A stretch of DNA of 64,000 bases from Natronococcus amylolyticus DSM 10524 (GCF_000337675.1 NZ_AOIB01000036.1:1-64000), one strand, 5' to 3'; numbered from the stretch's first letter, positions 40,898 through 49,902 are shown. Numbers and translations are program-made. The notes: a model not told the origin generated them from the letters alone.

Positions 40898-41721
40898 GAC
40901 AGCTCGAGGGGACGGAAATTCGTCTGCGCCCGTCCTCCGGTTTCCGGGCGACACGGACAAAACGGTGAAGCCTCGGGGTCGTTCGAGAGAGCTTCGCTCT
41001 CCCGTGACTGAGCGGAGCGAAGCTAAGCGGGAACGAAGTTCCCGCGAGGCCAGCGGAACGTACGTCCCGCCAGACTCCGCGAGGTCCGCGAGACCTCCGG
41101 TCTCGCTTGATGACGAGAATCTACGATTCCCGAACCACTTGGCCCCCGAGGTACTCCACCTGCCGAGACGGTACCGGATACGAAACGGACGTCGGAAGCG
41201 ACTGTCCCCTAACGTGCCGCTCGGATCGCGCCGGTCGCAGCATCGTTATCGACCGACATCCGTCGTGTGTACTCGTTCTCGGATTCGATAGACGGTAATC
41301 GTATCGAGCACCGGATGAAGTACCACGCTAAGAAACGAGCCGACGGCAGCGGCCAGTCAGGGAGCGTAGAAGCGGACGGACGAGAGTCCGGTACCGTGGA
41401 AGAACCGCCGACAGAGATCTCCGTCTCGAGACGGTTCGATACGGCCGCCGCGATCAGCGCACCCGAAACCGCCACTGCGAAGCCGCAATCACCTCGAGCC
41501 GGGGTACCTTGGGATTGATCCACGAGGATCGGCGCAGAACTTCGGAGGATGGATTTTGACAAATCACCAAAATAGTGATGTTTCTATATTCGGACATACG
41601 TGATTGGTAGGGAATGAAACCGATTAACACCAGTTCTGAATCAAAGACAATCAGAATGTGATGTAGGTGAGTGAATGGAAGTGGAGGAAACTTATTAGTG
41701 ATAGAGTTATAACTATTACAT
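40898..41721. other. 824-bp gene-poor stretch with hairpin chain and low-confidence frames
   Basis: The left part holds the hairpin chain at 40987-41106. From about 41209 to 41562 a minus-strand frame (117 codons, one hydrophobic stretch GFAVAVSGALIAAAVS) and a plus-strand frame 41267-41518 overlap. Neither has a recognisable domain, and I do not call either a gene. From 41560 rightward the sequence turns AT-rich, marking the left border of the island at 41.5-47.4 kb. TATA-like TTATAACTATTA near 41706 precedes the gene at 41722. Confidence 0.45.
40987..41106. repeat. Stand-alone chain of three perfect hairpins
   Basis: Perfect hairpins occur at 40987-41001 (6-bp stem, TTC loop), 41027-41045 (8-bp stem, GAA loop) and 41088-41106 (8-bp stem, TCC loop). 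Style and spacing match the chains at the ends of the TnpB element and in its relic, including a GAGAGC/GCTCTC stem close to the one at 4776-4795. No tnpB or GAGGATGTCA terminus is present. It may be a relic or a non-autonomous derivative. Confidence 0.55.
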
Positions 41722-41940
41722 ATGAGTCAGAACAAATCTGACGGTGGGAAATTCGTTGCTTCAATTCACCGCTCAATACTTGGTGCGCTACTTGCAATAG
41801 CCGGAATTGTAGGTCTCGCTGGGGTAATGGAAGCGGTTACCGGAGGGCATCTGTTGTTTGGTGTTGTTGGAATCGTAGTTGCTGGAATCGCAGTCTATTG
41901 GATATATTACCTGTTTATGGAAGGTTTGCAAGAACGGTAA
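41722..41940 (+). CDS. Small two-helix membrane protein (72 aa), island
   Basis: The 72-aa protein has a polar start (MSQNKSDGGKFVASIHRS) and two hydrophobic helices, about residues 19-36 and 44-65. Codon use is AT-richer than in genes to the left, as in the rest of this island. A TATA-like element lies close upstream. It precedes a similar small membrane protein at 42006. Function unknown. Confidence 0.55.
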   Translation: MSQNKSDGGKFVASIHRSILGALLAIAGIVGLAGVMEAVTGGHLLFGVVGIVVAGIAVYWIYYLFMEGLQER

Positions 41941-42005
41941 GACAGATTGCTATCTACAGATGCGAACTGGACAATATTTATCAATTCTCAAACTGACACT
42001 ATTGT

Positions 42006-42182
42006 ATGGGAAGTTCGGGCGAGTCAGATCGACGCATTATCTTTTTCAGCGTAGCTATGGCCATCGCTGGAGGTGCCATGCTAGTGAGGATTCTACAGGG
42101 TGATGGTGATGTTTGGGCAACAATCAGTGTGATTGGGGCATTTGTAGTGGTGGCAATAGGGGTATATCAGTTTGCGTATTAA
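42006..42182 (+). CDS. Small two-helix membrane protein (58 aa), island
   Basis: From ATG 42006 a 58-codon frame reads MGSSGESDRRIIFFSVAMAI, then a first helix, a short GDGDVW turn and a second helix (TISVIGAFVVVAIGVY), ending in TAA at 42180-42182. Size and topology parallel the protein at 41722-41940, suggesting a related pair. Codon use fits the island. Function unknown. Confidence 0.5.
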   Translation: MGSSGESDRRIIFFSVAMAIAGGAMLVRILQGDGDVWATISVIGAFVVVAIGVYQFAY

Positions 42183-42280
42183 TATCTATGAGATTGAACA
42201 GTACGTCCTTGTTTCCTACATAACAGATTTCGCTTTGCTAATCATGGAAACCGACACTGCCGACGCTGATCAGTACCTTA

Positions 42281-43015
42281 TCACAGCTTCTTGTATGTAA
42301 GATCTTTTGAAGACACATATTCACGAATCAGTTCACCAAGTTCCCAAGTGCGATGTACGTCTGCTAAATTATGCTGAAGTATCGGAAGGAATTCTTCGCG
42401 TTTGTAGTGCTCAACAGCACTCCCAGAGTCCTCGAACGGATCATACGGCTCGCCCTGATACCAAATGTGATCCACACTTTCGGAAGTAGTCTCTATCGGA
42501 ACCTGATCAACTTCATTGAACAAGATTTCATGCGATCCGACGAGCGTATTTACATCTGAGCCATTACCGTAGGCGGTGTGTTGCGTGTTGAGACGTTTTT
42601 TGACTGGTTCAAACACATCTGCGAATTGGAGGTTGTTGAATACCCAGTTGAGATCGTTCTTGATACATCGAGTGCGTAGAAATGGAAGGTCAAAGCCACC
42701 AGACCATGAGTCCGCATTGTACGCAATGATCCGATTGTAGTCTCTATCGAACTTCTCAAAGATGATTTTCTGTAATGCTTTCAGAAGATGCCGTTCATTT
42801 TCTACTACGGTCACTGAAATGGGAACGCCTCCGCTTACACTTTCAAGTCGTTGTTCGCTTTCCTGAGACGACAGTGTACTTCCATCAGTATTGATTACGA
42901 GTTCTGCTCGTCCTGTCGGGAACCAAAACCCGGAGACCGTGATCTGGTCTGACCACCCGAACCCTGTTGTTTCGATGTCCCATGCGACGTGTGTCCGATC
43001 TATTTCTTGAATCAT
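42281..43015 (-). CDS. DEDD-type 3'-5' exonuclease-like protein (RNase H fold)
   Basis: From ATG 43013-43015 the protein has 244 residues. Exo I appears as Asp13-x-Glu15 in AWDIETTGFG. Exo II appears as NADSWSGGFDLPFL with Asp108. Exo III is HNLAD with Asp219 near the C terminus. These are the four acidic ligands of the DnaQ/PolB-proofreading superfamily. There is no polymerase domain. Similar stand-alone nucleases occur on haloarchaeal plasmids and proviruses. It lies two genes from the Orc1/Cdc6 gene in the same AT-rich island, so a role in replication or repair of a mobile replicon is plausible. Confidence 0.7.
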   Translation of the reverse strand: MIQEIDRTHVAWDIETTGFGWSDQITVSGFWFPTGRAELVINTDGSTLSSQESEQRLESVSGGVPISVTVVENERHLLKALQKIIFEKFDRDYNRIIAYNADSWSGGFDLPFLRTRCIKNDLNWVFNNLQFADVFEPVKKRLNTQHTAYGNGSDVNTLVGSHEILFNEVDQVPIETTSESVDHIWYQGEPYDPFEDSGSAVEHYKREEFLPILQHNLADVHRTWELGELIREYVSSKDLTYKKL

Positions 43016-43152
43016 CACAACTGTATCATCAGGAAGAGATAACAAAACAGACGGGGCGAAATTTCCGGAAGATCAAGCATGTACCTACAGTATCTCATCA
43101 CCAATATTCAGTGCAAAGCTGAAATCTGTCGAAAAGGAGATGGGTTAAAGAT

Positions 43153-43383
43153 CTATTTGAAATGTTCTTTAATTTGATCGTAGTATCCCAAAACCGTCAA
43201 ACACCCCAGTATAATACTCCCCGTGCTAACTAGTGTTCCTACGATTGGTCTTCGAAGTCTCCGTGATCCCATGGGTTCCAATGACAAAGGGTTACCGTGG
43301 ACGAAGATAAGATACAACAGGAGTACCACCCCTATGAGAATCATATAGACACCATAGGTTTTGTCCCCTTCCAAACTAACCAT
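43153..43383 (-). CDS. Small membrane protein (76 aa), island
   Basis: The 76-aa protein starts at ATG 43381-43383 and has two hydrophobic helices, VYMILIGVVLLLYLIFV and VGTLVSTGSIILGCLTVLG. A basic loop (GSRRLRRP) separates them. An AT-rich stretch rich in TTTAAA lies just upstream. No recognised family. It lies between the exonuclease-like and Orc1/Cdc6 genes on the same strand. Confidence 0.5.
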   Translation of the reverse strand: MVSLEGDKTYGVYMILIGVVLLLYLIFVHGNPLSLEPMGSRRLRRPIVGTLVSTGSIILGCLTVLGYYDQIKEHFK

Positions 43384-43521
43384 ATTTAATATATGAATTC
43401 AACATTTAAAAGTATGAGGTTTTAAACAGGACTGTTGCTCTATGTGATATATTCGTATGTTTTCTTCTTCAGCAATTATCTATGTCCGACAGCAAGGACA
43501 CACATTTTCAGTTATCACTGG

Positions 43522-44526
43522 TTAGGAAGAGGTATTATACGTTCGTCCTCGGTTTTCGCCGTTAGCAACAACAAGGTTGTAGTGCTGCATCTTCTTCAGA
43601 TAGTACCGCATCATTCGTCTTGTCTTCGGCTCATCAGCCCGATCCCGATAGGATTCATACAGTCGACCAGCCGAAATCTCTCCCTCCTCGGTCAGAATAT
43701 CATAGAGTATCCGTTGATCCTCTGTAAGTTTCTCTACGTTTTTCTGCTTGATTTCCGTTTTCGCTTCCGGTACTGCTTCATCAATATACTCGTCCGAAAT
43801 AGCCCGCTCATTGTCTTGTGAAGCCAGTCGTGCAGCTCTCCGAAGCACTCCTATTGCAACGCGAGAATCGCCTTTAGACGCGACAGCAATGCGCTCTAAC
43901 TGATCACGAGTGACTGTATCTGGTTCCAACCCCCAGTGCACTCTGTCTTCAAGTATGGATACGATCTCACCGCTCCGGTACGGTTTGTAATGGATGCGTG
44001 TTATTGTCTGTAAACGGCTTTTGAGACGGGTATCCAACCGAGAGAACAGATCTGCCTCTTGATTCGCTATGAGAACCATTTCGATGTTTGGTGTGCGGTA
44101 TATGTTGTAGAGTACGTCGGTGGTTTCGAGTTGATCTGCTTCGTCAAGAACGACTATGTAGGGTGGGCCGTCGTAGTTGTGTAGTCGGTCACGGAGTTTG
44201 TCGGTGGGTGTGGATTGGCGGTGGATGTCGAGTGTTTGGTCAATGCCTTCGAGGATGCGGTAGAGGGTTTGGAACTGGGTGTGGTCTTTCCAGCAGTTGA
44301 CGTATTGTGTGTTGAGGTCGATTACGTTTTCGTGGAGTTGGTTGAGGATGTATTGTGTAGTGCAGGTTTTTCCGACGCCTGGGGGTCCATGTAGGAGGGT
44401 GGTTTCTCCTGGTTCGCCGTTAGTGAGTGGTTTGAGGGCGGCGGAGAGTGTGGTGAGTTCGTTATCGCGGTGAACGAGGTCTTTGGGTACGAATTCGGTT
44501 TGGAGGACTCGTGCGTCTGTTATCAT
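43522..44526 (-). CDS. Orc1/Cdc6-family AAA+ ATPase, short form
   Basis: The 334-aa protein has Walker A GPPGVGKT (residues 47-54), Walker B IVVLDEAD (124-131), sensor-1-like VLIANQEADLFSRLDTRLKSR, and a C-terminal winged helix from about residue 265 (LTEDQRILYDILTEEGEISAGRLYESY). Orc1/Cdc6 proteins bind archaeal origins and load MCM. It is shorter than main chromosomal copies (about 400 aa) and resembles accessory copies on plasmids and integrated elements. The coding strand is markedly A/C-rich in the first 145 codons and balanced afterwards, which suggests a mosaic gene. No convincing origin repeats were found beside it. Confidence 0.85.
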   Translation of the reverse strand: MITDARVLQTEFVPKDLVHRDNELTTLSAALKPLTNGEPGETTLLHGPPGVGKTCTTQYILNQLHENVIDLNTQYVNCWKDHTQFQTLYRILEGIDQTLDIHRQSTPTDKLRDRLHNYDGPPYIVVLDEADQLETTDVLYNIYRTPNIEMVLIANQEADLFSRLDTRLKSRLQTITRIHYKPYRSGEIVSILEDRVHWGLEPDTVTRDQLERIAVASKGDSRVAIGVLRRAARLASQDNERAISDEYIDEAVPEAKTEIKQKNVEKLTEDQRILYDILTEEGEISAGRLYESYRDRADEPKTRRMMRYYLKKMQHYNLVVANGENRGRTYNTSS

Positions 44527-44681
44527 AACGCATACTTCAACAGCATCCTAAATAAGTGGAAGTGGTGAATTTCCGCTTTTCCGATTCAGTTATTAGTACT
44601 CCGTAGTCCGGTTTCTTCATTGAGAAAGTTATCTGAAACTCGCTTTACGTAGAGAGAATCCGTAGAACGATACGATAGGGA

Positions 44682-44777
44682 TCAGATTAATCCGAGCCCA
44701 TTGACGATAATGAACAGAGAAATAACAATCCCGAGTATCCCTGCTATACGGCCCAGTTGAGCTTTAGTCAGGTTCAT
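44682..44777 (-). CDS. Possible 31-aa membrane microprotein
   Basis: From ATG 44775-44777 a 31-codon frame encodes MNLTKAQLGRIAGILGIVIS followed by LFIIVNGLGLI and TGA at 44682-44684. It is a single hydrophobic helix with a short polar start. TATAAAT abuts the start codon. It could be a genuine microprotein or chance, as the stretch is AT-rich. Confidence 0.3.
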   Translation of the reverse strand: MNLTKAQLGRIAGILGIVISLFIIVNGLGLI

Positions 44778-44906
44778 ATTTATACTGTCGTTCGGCAGAC
44801 ATATAAATCTACTCGGTTTGGAGCCGTTCAGTGCGCACTCTATACGTAACGTGCGACCAATTTGGATTCACATTCCAGACGATATACTACCAACTACTAC
44901 CAGCAG

Positions 44907-45386
44907 TCATTCATCCTTGTCTACTCTTCCTTGTTCTTCCTTTGCAGGGTCCGTAGTGGTGTACAGCGTAGGTGCAATCGGAATAAATTCATCATCCGCA
45001 TATTCTTTGTCCATTTCTTCATAACCATCTACAATAGTGTCTAACACATTGTCACGCGCATCATCGAATCCTTTACGCGCATCTCTTAATTCGTAATGAT
45101 AGTGAACTAAGCCAATATGCTCCATATTCATCAATAAATACCTTCCCCTGTTCGTCAAAATATACGCATGTGATTTTCCCTTCTCTCCATCAACTACTTC
45201 AGTGTCAACTAGTGACAAATATTCTGCCCGTTTCAACCTTTTAGTTAATGTTCCTTGACTAATGTCGAGTGCATCATCTAATTCGTTGAAACGAGACCCA
45301 TTATATCCCATCTCACACACCATTCGTATTGACCCTTTTTTCCACAGAAACCCTCTAACATCTCCTGACATTAATCTCTGATTCAT
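44907..45386 (-). CDS. Winged-helix transcriptional regulator (HxlR/MarR-like)
   Basis: The 159-aa protein has a clear winged helix. Residues 1-80 read KKGSIRMVCEMGYNGSRFNELDDALDISQGTLTKRLKRAEYLSLVDTEVV, with the wing KSHAYILTNRGRYLLMNM. The TLTKRL recognition helix and the LTNRGRYLL wing are typical of HxlR/MarR-like regulators. The C-terminal part is helical and acidic and may dimerise. It is divergent from the transposase gene with a 145-bp spacer and AT-rich codon use. It may control island genes. Confidence 0.7.
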   Translation of the reverse strand: MNQRLMSGDVRGFLWKKGSIRMVCEMGYNGSRFNELDDALDISQGTLTKRLKRAEYLSLVDTEVVDGEKGKSHAYILTNRGRYLLMNMEHIGLVHYHYELRDARKGFDDARDNVLDTIVDGYEEMDKEYADDEFIPIAPTLYTTTDPAKEEQGRVDKDE

Positions 45387-45531
45387 ATTGCAACATATTA
45401 AATTCTACAGTACACTCTAATTTAGCGCACGCTCTCACCTTTTTGATTAAATACACCCATCAACTACCCCGATTACCGGAAATCGGAAACTCCGCACTTA
45501 AATCTTAGTTTAAAACCAGAGGACATCTACC

Positions 45532-47226
45532 ATGAAACCATCAAACCACGATTCTCATCTTAACGACCTAATCGAGCAGACAGAAGAGCGCTGCCAAGTC
45601 CGCGACCATATTTCGAAAGTAATTGCTGATCTCGAATTTTCAGACGAAATGTTCACAGACCAGCATAATGGATCTGCTTTCTACGATTTTGAGGGAATGG
45701 TACGCATATTCCTTTACAAAGAAGTTCGCGGCCTCAGCCAACGAGAAACTGCACGACACTTGGAGCAATGGCCACACATACTGATGAAATTCGGGCTGGA
45801 CCGTTCTCCAAGACAAGCAACACTGTCACACACGCGCAAAAAACGTTTTTCACGCACGGACTGGCTATTCCTGCGTGATGCTGCATCTCAAATCCAGAAA
45901 ATCGCGGAAGAACACGGTCTGATTCATGCTCCAAACGACTCTCCACCAATTTCACCGGACGAAATTCAGGACGGTGGGCTAACTGAGAAAGAAATTCGAC
46001 GGGCCACGCAACTCGCCCGGAAACACGTATTCAAACCGTTCAGCACAGGACGTGCTGAGAACGCAAAATACGACGATAACATTTTCTGGGAGATGCAGGC
46101 CTACTTGTCGATGGTTAGATGTGGGACTGCACAAGGCGGTCGGCGCTTTGCTCGGATGAGCAAACGAAGCGAGACACCACATGGCGACACACACGAAAGA
46201 ACAATAAAGAAAATTGGTGCTCCTAATCCCCAAACCAGTCTCAAAGAATGGAGTGATGGATCAGACACGGTGAATTGGAAACGGATTCGGAAACAGTTAC
46301 TTGATCCGTTCGATGACGCTATTGAACATCTCTTAGAGGAATCCACACTCAAAAACGATATTCGGGAACCAGTTAACGTCGCCATTGACATTACACCATG
46401 GCAGTTCTATCCCTCTCCATGGAAGGACAGAGACCGGGATCTTCCGAAGGAAGACTATCCAGAAATGGTTGCAGGGTTGAAGGAGAGAGGTGTTCGTGGA
46501 TATGAGTTTGCGACGTTAACTGTAGTAGGAGCAAACACCCCGATTATTCTTGCTGTTGAACCAGTTAAACGTCACTCTGCATGGGAAAATGATGGCGTTG
46601 GATCAACACCAGTAGCGGATGTAGTAGAGCGGCTTCTGAATAAGGCGCAGCAGTATGTTGAGATCAACAAGGTGATGGCAGATCGGGAGTTTGACACCCA
46701 TCTTGTTCGAGATACAATTCATTGGAAAGGAATGACCTACTTGATTCCGAAGCGGTTCAGTGCCTCGAAGGATTCCGAGAACGCTGAAAAAGTCGAGCAA
46801 CATCCTTACGCAGATGTGGCAGTCGAACAAGATGTTCCGCTTTCAGTTGATGGCAGAACACATGAAGTGAATTTCATGTATGTCCCGTCAAAATCGGGTG
46901 AGGGTTCTGCACTGTTCACAACAAATGCAGATGTAACTCCGGATCGGGCACAAGGTTTGGTGGCTCAGTACCGGGACCGATGGATGATTGAGAACGAGTA
47001 CAAGTCGATCAAAGCGGATTTCCTGCCGGTCACCTGCTCGAAAGACTACCGCATGCGGATGTTCTATTTTATTGCGGCTACTCTGATGTACAATCTGTGG
47101 CGGTTAACGAATCTTGTTCTTCGGGACTTGGTGGATGCGGATCTTGGTGAGTCTCCACCAATAACAGCCGGAGAATTTGTGGAGTTGATGGCAGTTTTTG
47201 TTGAGCCGCAGAAAGAATACGGGTAA
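45532..47226 (+). CDS. DDE transposase, IS family not assigned (564 aa)
   Basis: The 564-aa protein shows the DDE/RNase H transposase pattern: Asp286 in NVAIDITPWQ, Asp384 in KVMADREFD, and Glu487 in YRDRWMIENEYKSIK. The last corresponds to the YREK motif of IS4-like enzymes. The N-terminal half contains a helical DNA-binding region (RGLSQRETARHLEQW). The frame is intact. I found no convincing terminal inverted repeats in the 150 bp on either side, so the element's ends are not defined. Codon use is AT-richer than in the neighbouring core genes. Confidence 0.8.
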   Translation: MKPSNHDSHLNDLIEQTEERCQVRDHISKVIADLEFSDEMFTDQHNGSAFYDFEGMVRIFLYKEVRGLSQRETARHLEQWPHILMKFGLDRSPRQATLSHTRKKRFSRTDWLFLRDAASQIQKIAEEHGLIHAPNDSPPISPDEIQDGGLTEKEIRRATQLARKHVFKPFSTGRAENAKYDDNIFWEMQAYLSMVRCGTAQGGRRFARMSKRSETPHGDTHERTIKKIGAPNPQTSLKEWSDGSDTVNWKRIRKQLLDPFDDAIEHLLEESTLKNDIREPVNVAIDITPWQFYPSPWKDRDRDLPKEDYPEMVAGLKERGVRGYEFATLTVVGANTPIILAVEPVKRHSAWENDGVGSTPVADVVERLLNKAQQYVEINKVMADREFDTHLVRDTIHWKGMTYLIPKRFSASKDSENAEKVEQHPYADVAVEQDVPLSVDGRTHEVNFMYVPSKSGEGSALFTTNADVTPDRAQGLVAQYRDRWMIENEYKSIKADFLPVTCSKDYRMRMFYFIAATLMYNLWRLTNLVLRDLVDADLGESPPITAGEFVELMAVFVEPQKEYG

Positions 47227-47486
47227 CTGATTGTTGTTATCGCGTTCATTTTTTGAGTAGTTGCATCGCTCGTTAGCACTTCTTATTTTCGTCAACAACC
47301 AACTGTATTTTATATTAGTAAATAATTTTAAATTCGTATCTTCTCTGACCTGATTTCTCAGATAAACAGAATTGGTTGGCGGACTGGTTTTCGTTTGTCA
47401 ACCGGGTAAACTCCGAAGTTGTGATCGGCGTTTCGCCGCCGTTTTTGTATCGCGATATGCCGTTTACCACTCGATTTCTCGGAAGC

Positions 47487-48071
47487 TTAGTCCATCGATC
47501 CAGTGTCGATGATCCGATCGAGGAGTTCGTCCTCCGAGAGCTCCTCCGCTTCGTAGGCTTCGAGCCACTCGGATTCGATGTAGAAGTCGGCGAGGCTCGT
47601 GCCACCGTGCTCGACGTCCCACTCGACGGTCGAGACGGTGCCGGTAAACTCGTCGACGTCGTCGATAGCCCCGACGAACGCCCGACCGGCGTCCTCGAGG
47701 TCGTCCTCGAGGGCCTCCTGGTCGAGGGAGTGTGCCTCCATCCGAACGGTAACCGTCTCGTCGTCACGGGTCACCTCCTTGAGCGAAATCTCGTCACTGT
47801 CGATGGTAAACGAGTCGTCCTCGAAACCGGGAATCCGGTCCTCGACTGGGTCGTCGTTTTCGTCCTCGTCGTCTTCATCGTCTTCGCCGTCCTCCTCGGA
47901 AAGTTCGTCGGTCGGTGTGTCGTCGGCGTCGTCGGAATCGTCCTCGAGTGTGTCGTCCATCTCGTCGGCGTCGTTCGGTTCGTCCGACTCCTCTCCGTCC
48001 GCGCTTCCACACCCTGCTATCGTCGTCGTGAGTGCGGCGCCGGCTCCGAGAAGGATTTTCCGTCGGTTCAT
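47487..48071 (-). CDS. Tat-exported lipoprotein with acidic linker, hypothetical
   Basis: The 194-aa protein begins MNRRKILLGAGAALTTTIAGC, a short twin-arginine-type signal with a lipobox, so it should be lipid-anchored outside the cell. Residues 22-78 are almost entirely Asp, Glu, Ser and Thr, a spacer typical of haloarchaeal lipoproteins. The remaining 115 residues form a small alpha/beta domain (DEISLKEVTRDDETVTVRMEAHS ... EWDVEHGG ... SEDELLDRIIDTGSMD). No family is recognised. The gene marks return to core composition right of the island. Confidence 0.65.
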   Translation of the reverse strand: MNRRKILLGAGAALTTTIAGCGSADGEESDEPNDADEMDDTLEDDSDDADDTPTDELSEEDGEDDEDDEDENDDPVEDRIPGFEDDSFTIDSDEISLKEVTRDDETVTVRMEAHSLDQEALEDDLEDAGRAFVGAIDDVDEFTGTVSTVEWDVEHGGTSLADFYIESEWLEAYEAEELSEDELLDRIIDTGSMD

Positions 48072-48429
48072 GGTGTCCCCTTCGTTCGAGAACGTGGTTA
48101 GTAATAGTCACATAACCGAGAAACGGGACGTTGTGGATGCCGAAACTGTCCGTGACCTACCGGCTCAGGTCGCGTTCGTTGTGGCAAACTTCGATGGGAG
48201 AGCGATAGCCGTCGGTTAGTTATCCGTTCCGCTGTCCGCGACCGGATCCCAAAAATTCTGGATCGCTTGCCGTCCCGTCAGCCGGCGACGATCGACCGTT
48301 AGATCTGTCATAAACCGTCTGATAGGTAGCAACGAACTACTATTAGTCGAATATCCTGAACTAGTCGTATACTAACCTTACACCGTCTCACAAGCTTTAA
48401 TACGGCGTCTGAGGGAGAGAATATGTTGA
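48072..48429. other. Promoter region at the left of the polysaccharide cluster
   Basis: No gene is seen in these 358 bp. The last 130 bp are AT-rich, and GCTTTAATACGG at 48395-48406, about 25-35 bp before ATG 48430, is the best TATA candidate for the cluster. The divergent lipoprotein gene should use a promoter around 48090-48120. Confidence 0.4.
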
Positions 48430-49902
48430 ATGTTACTACGCTGGGGATATCGCGGTGCCGCAGCCACAGGGACGCTGCTGCTCGCACTCGCGGCGGGGTT
48501 CGTCGCGGGTATCCTCACCGGTGTGCCGACGACGCTCGGGGAGAGCCTTCTCGCCGCGGCACTCGTCGGTGGGGTCGTCAGCGTCGCGTTGACCCCGCTG
48601 TACGTCTCCCGACCACGCTCGGTAACGACGGTGCTTTCGGAGAGTTGGCGACAGATCGGTATCGCCTGCCTCGTTCTTATCTCCCTCGCGGTCACTGGCG
48701 TCCCTATCGCCCCCGCAGTTTCGACGACGCTCGTCTCTGGTACCATCCTCGCACTCGCGCTTCCTGCCTGGTACGCACACTGTCGTCGTCGTGACCGCCC
48801 CGAACGCGTCCTGATCGTCGGCGACGAGCCCACGCTGATCAAATCCTCGGTCCTCTCGCTTCCCGTTTCGCCCCTCGGCTTCCTATCACCGGTACTGACC
48901 GAGCAGTCGATCGAGATGTCGTATCCCGGTAGCTCGGTACCGGACCGACATTCCGACGACGAACAGGTTCTTAGAACCGACGGCGGCCTCCGGACGGATG
49001 CCCAGCTCAACCGACTCGAGCTGATCGCCGGAACCAAGCGCCTCGGCGGGCTCTCGCGACTCGAGCGAGTCGTCCGGGAGCGCGACGTCGACACCGTCGT
49101 GCTCGCGTTCGCTCACGGCGACCGCGAGGAGTGTTTCGGCGTCCTGCGGACGTGCCGGGAACAGGGCGTCGACGCGCTCGTCCATGACTCGCTCGCCGAC
49201 CGTGTTCTCGAGGACGAACCCGTCGGCGACGCGTTGGTGCGCGTCGACCTCCAGCCGTGGCCGTGGTACGGACGGCTAACGAAGCGAGCGTTCGATCTGA
49301 CCTTCGCAACGGTGGGACTGCTCGTACTGGCGCCGATAATTCTGCTCGTCGCGGTGGCGGTCAAACTCGACTCTCCCGGTCCCGTCCTCTACAACCAGGT
49401 CCGAACGTCGACGCTGGGGCGGACGTTTACCCTCTCGAAGTTCCGGAGTATGGTCACCGACGCCGAAAGCGACGGTGCCGAGCTGAGCGACGAGGACGCC
49501 GGCGGCGTCGATCCCCGCGTCACCGGGGTCGGTCGAGTCCTCCGGAAGACTCACCTCGACGAGATCCCACAGCTGTTTTCAATTCTCAGCGGCGAGATGA
49601 GCGTCGTCGGTCCGCGACCCGAGCGCCCCGAGATCGACCGGGAGATCGAAGCCGACGGCATCGACTGGTCGAGGCGCTGGTTCGTCAAACCGGGGCTCAC
49701 CGGTATCGCACAGATCAACGATGTGACGGGGTTCGAACCCGCGAAGAAACTCGAGTACGACCTCGAGTACGTACGACGACGGTCGCTGTGGCTGGACCTC
49801 AGGCTCGTCGCCGTCCAGATCTGGTCGGTCACGGTGGACGTCGTCGACCTGTTGTCTGAACGCTTAACTAAGGACGGCGACGAAGAGTCGAGTAGCAGCT
49901 GA
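48430..49902 (+). CDS. Polyprenyl-phosphate sugar phosphotransferase (priming enzyme)
   Basis: The 490-aa protein has four or five N-terminal membrane helices (residues 8-115) and a central region with an NAD-binding-like middle domain. Its C-terminal bacterial sugar transferase domain begins at KRAFDLTFATVGLLVLAPIILLVAVAVKLDSPGPVLYNQ. Family motifs KFRSMV, RKTHLDEIPQLFSILSGEMSVVGPRPERP and KPGLTGIAQIN follow. Such WbaP/WcaJ-type enzymes load the first sugar phosphate on a polyprenyl (dolichyl) phosphate carrier. It opens the cluster, and its stop overlaps the start of the epimerase gene by one base (TGATG). Confidence 0.88.
   Translation: MLLRWGYRGAAATGTLLLALAAGFVAGILTGVPTTLGESLLAAALVGGVVSVALTPLYVSRPRSVTTVLSESWRQIGIACLVLISLAVTGVPIAPAVSTTLVSGTILALALPAWYAHCRRRDRPERVLIVGDEPTLIKSSVLSLPVSPLGFLSPVLTEQSIEMSYPGSSVPDRHSDDEQVLRTDGGLRTDAQLNRLELIAGTKRLGGLSRLERVVRERDVDTVVLAFAHGDREECFGVLRTCREQGVDALVHDSLADRVLEDEPVGDALVRVDLQPWPWYGRLTKRAFDLTFATVGLLVLAPIILLVAVAVKLDSPGPVLYNQVRTSTLGRTFTLSKFRSMVTDAESDGAELSDEDAGGVDPRVTGVGRVLRKTHLDEIPQLFSILSGEMSVVGPRPERPEIDREIEADGIDWSRRWFVKPGLTGIAQINDVTGFEPAKKLEYDLEYVRRRSLWLDLRLVAVQIWSVTVDVVDLLSERLTKDGDEESSSS

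Noticed and set aside
41209-41562. 117-codon minus-strand frame with one hydrophobic stretch
   Set aside because: No domain, no clear start signal, and an overlapping plus-strand frame of equal quality, so it is left uncalled.
44527-44681. Search for origin recognition boxes beside orc1/cdc6
   Set aside because: Short words such as GTGGAAGTGG and GAAACTCG occur, but no repeated, oriented box like haloarchaeal ORB elements is visible.
45387-47340. Terminal inverted repeats for the DDE transposase
   Set aside because: The palindrome-like CCGATTACCGGAAATCGG near 45475 has no partner downstream of 47226, so IS ends could not be set.
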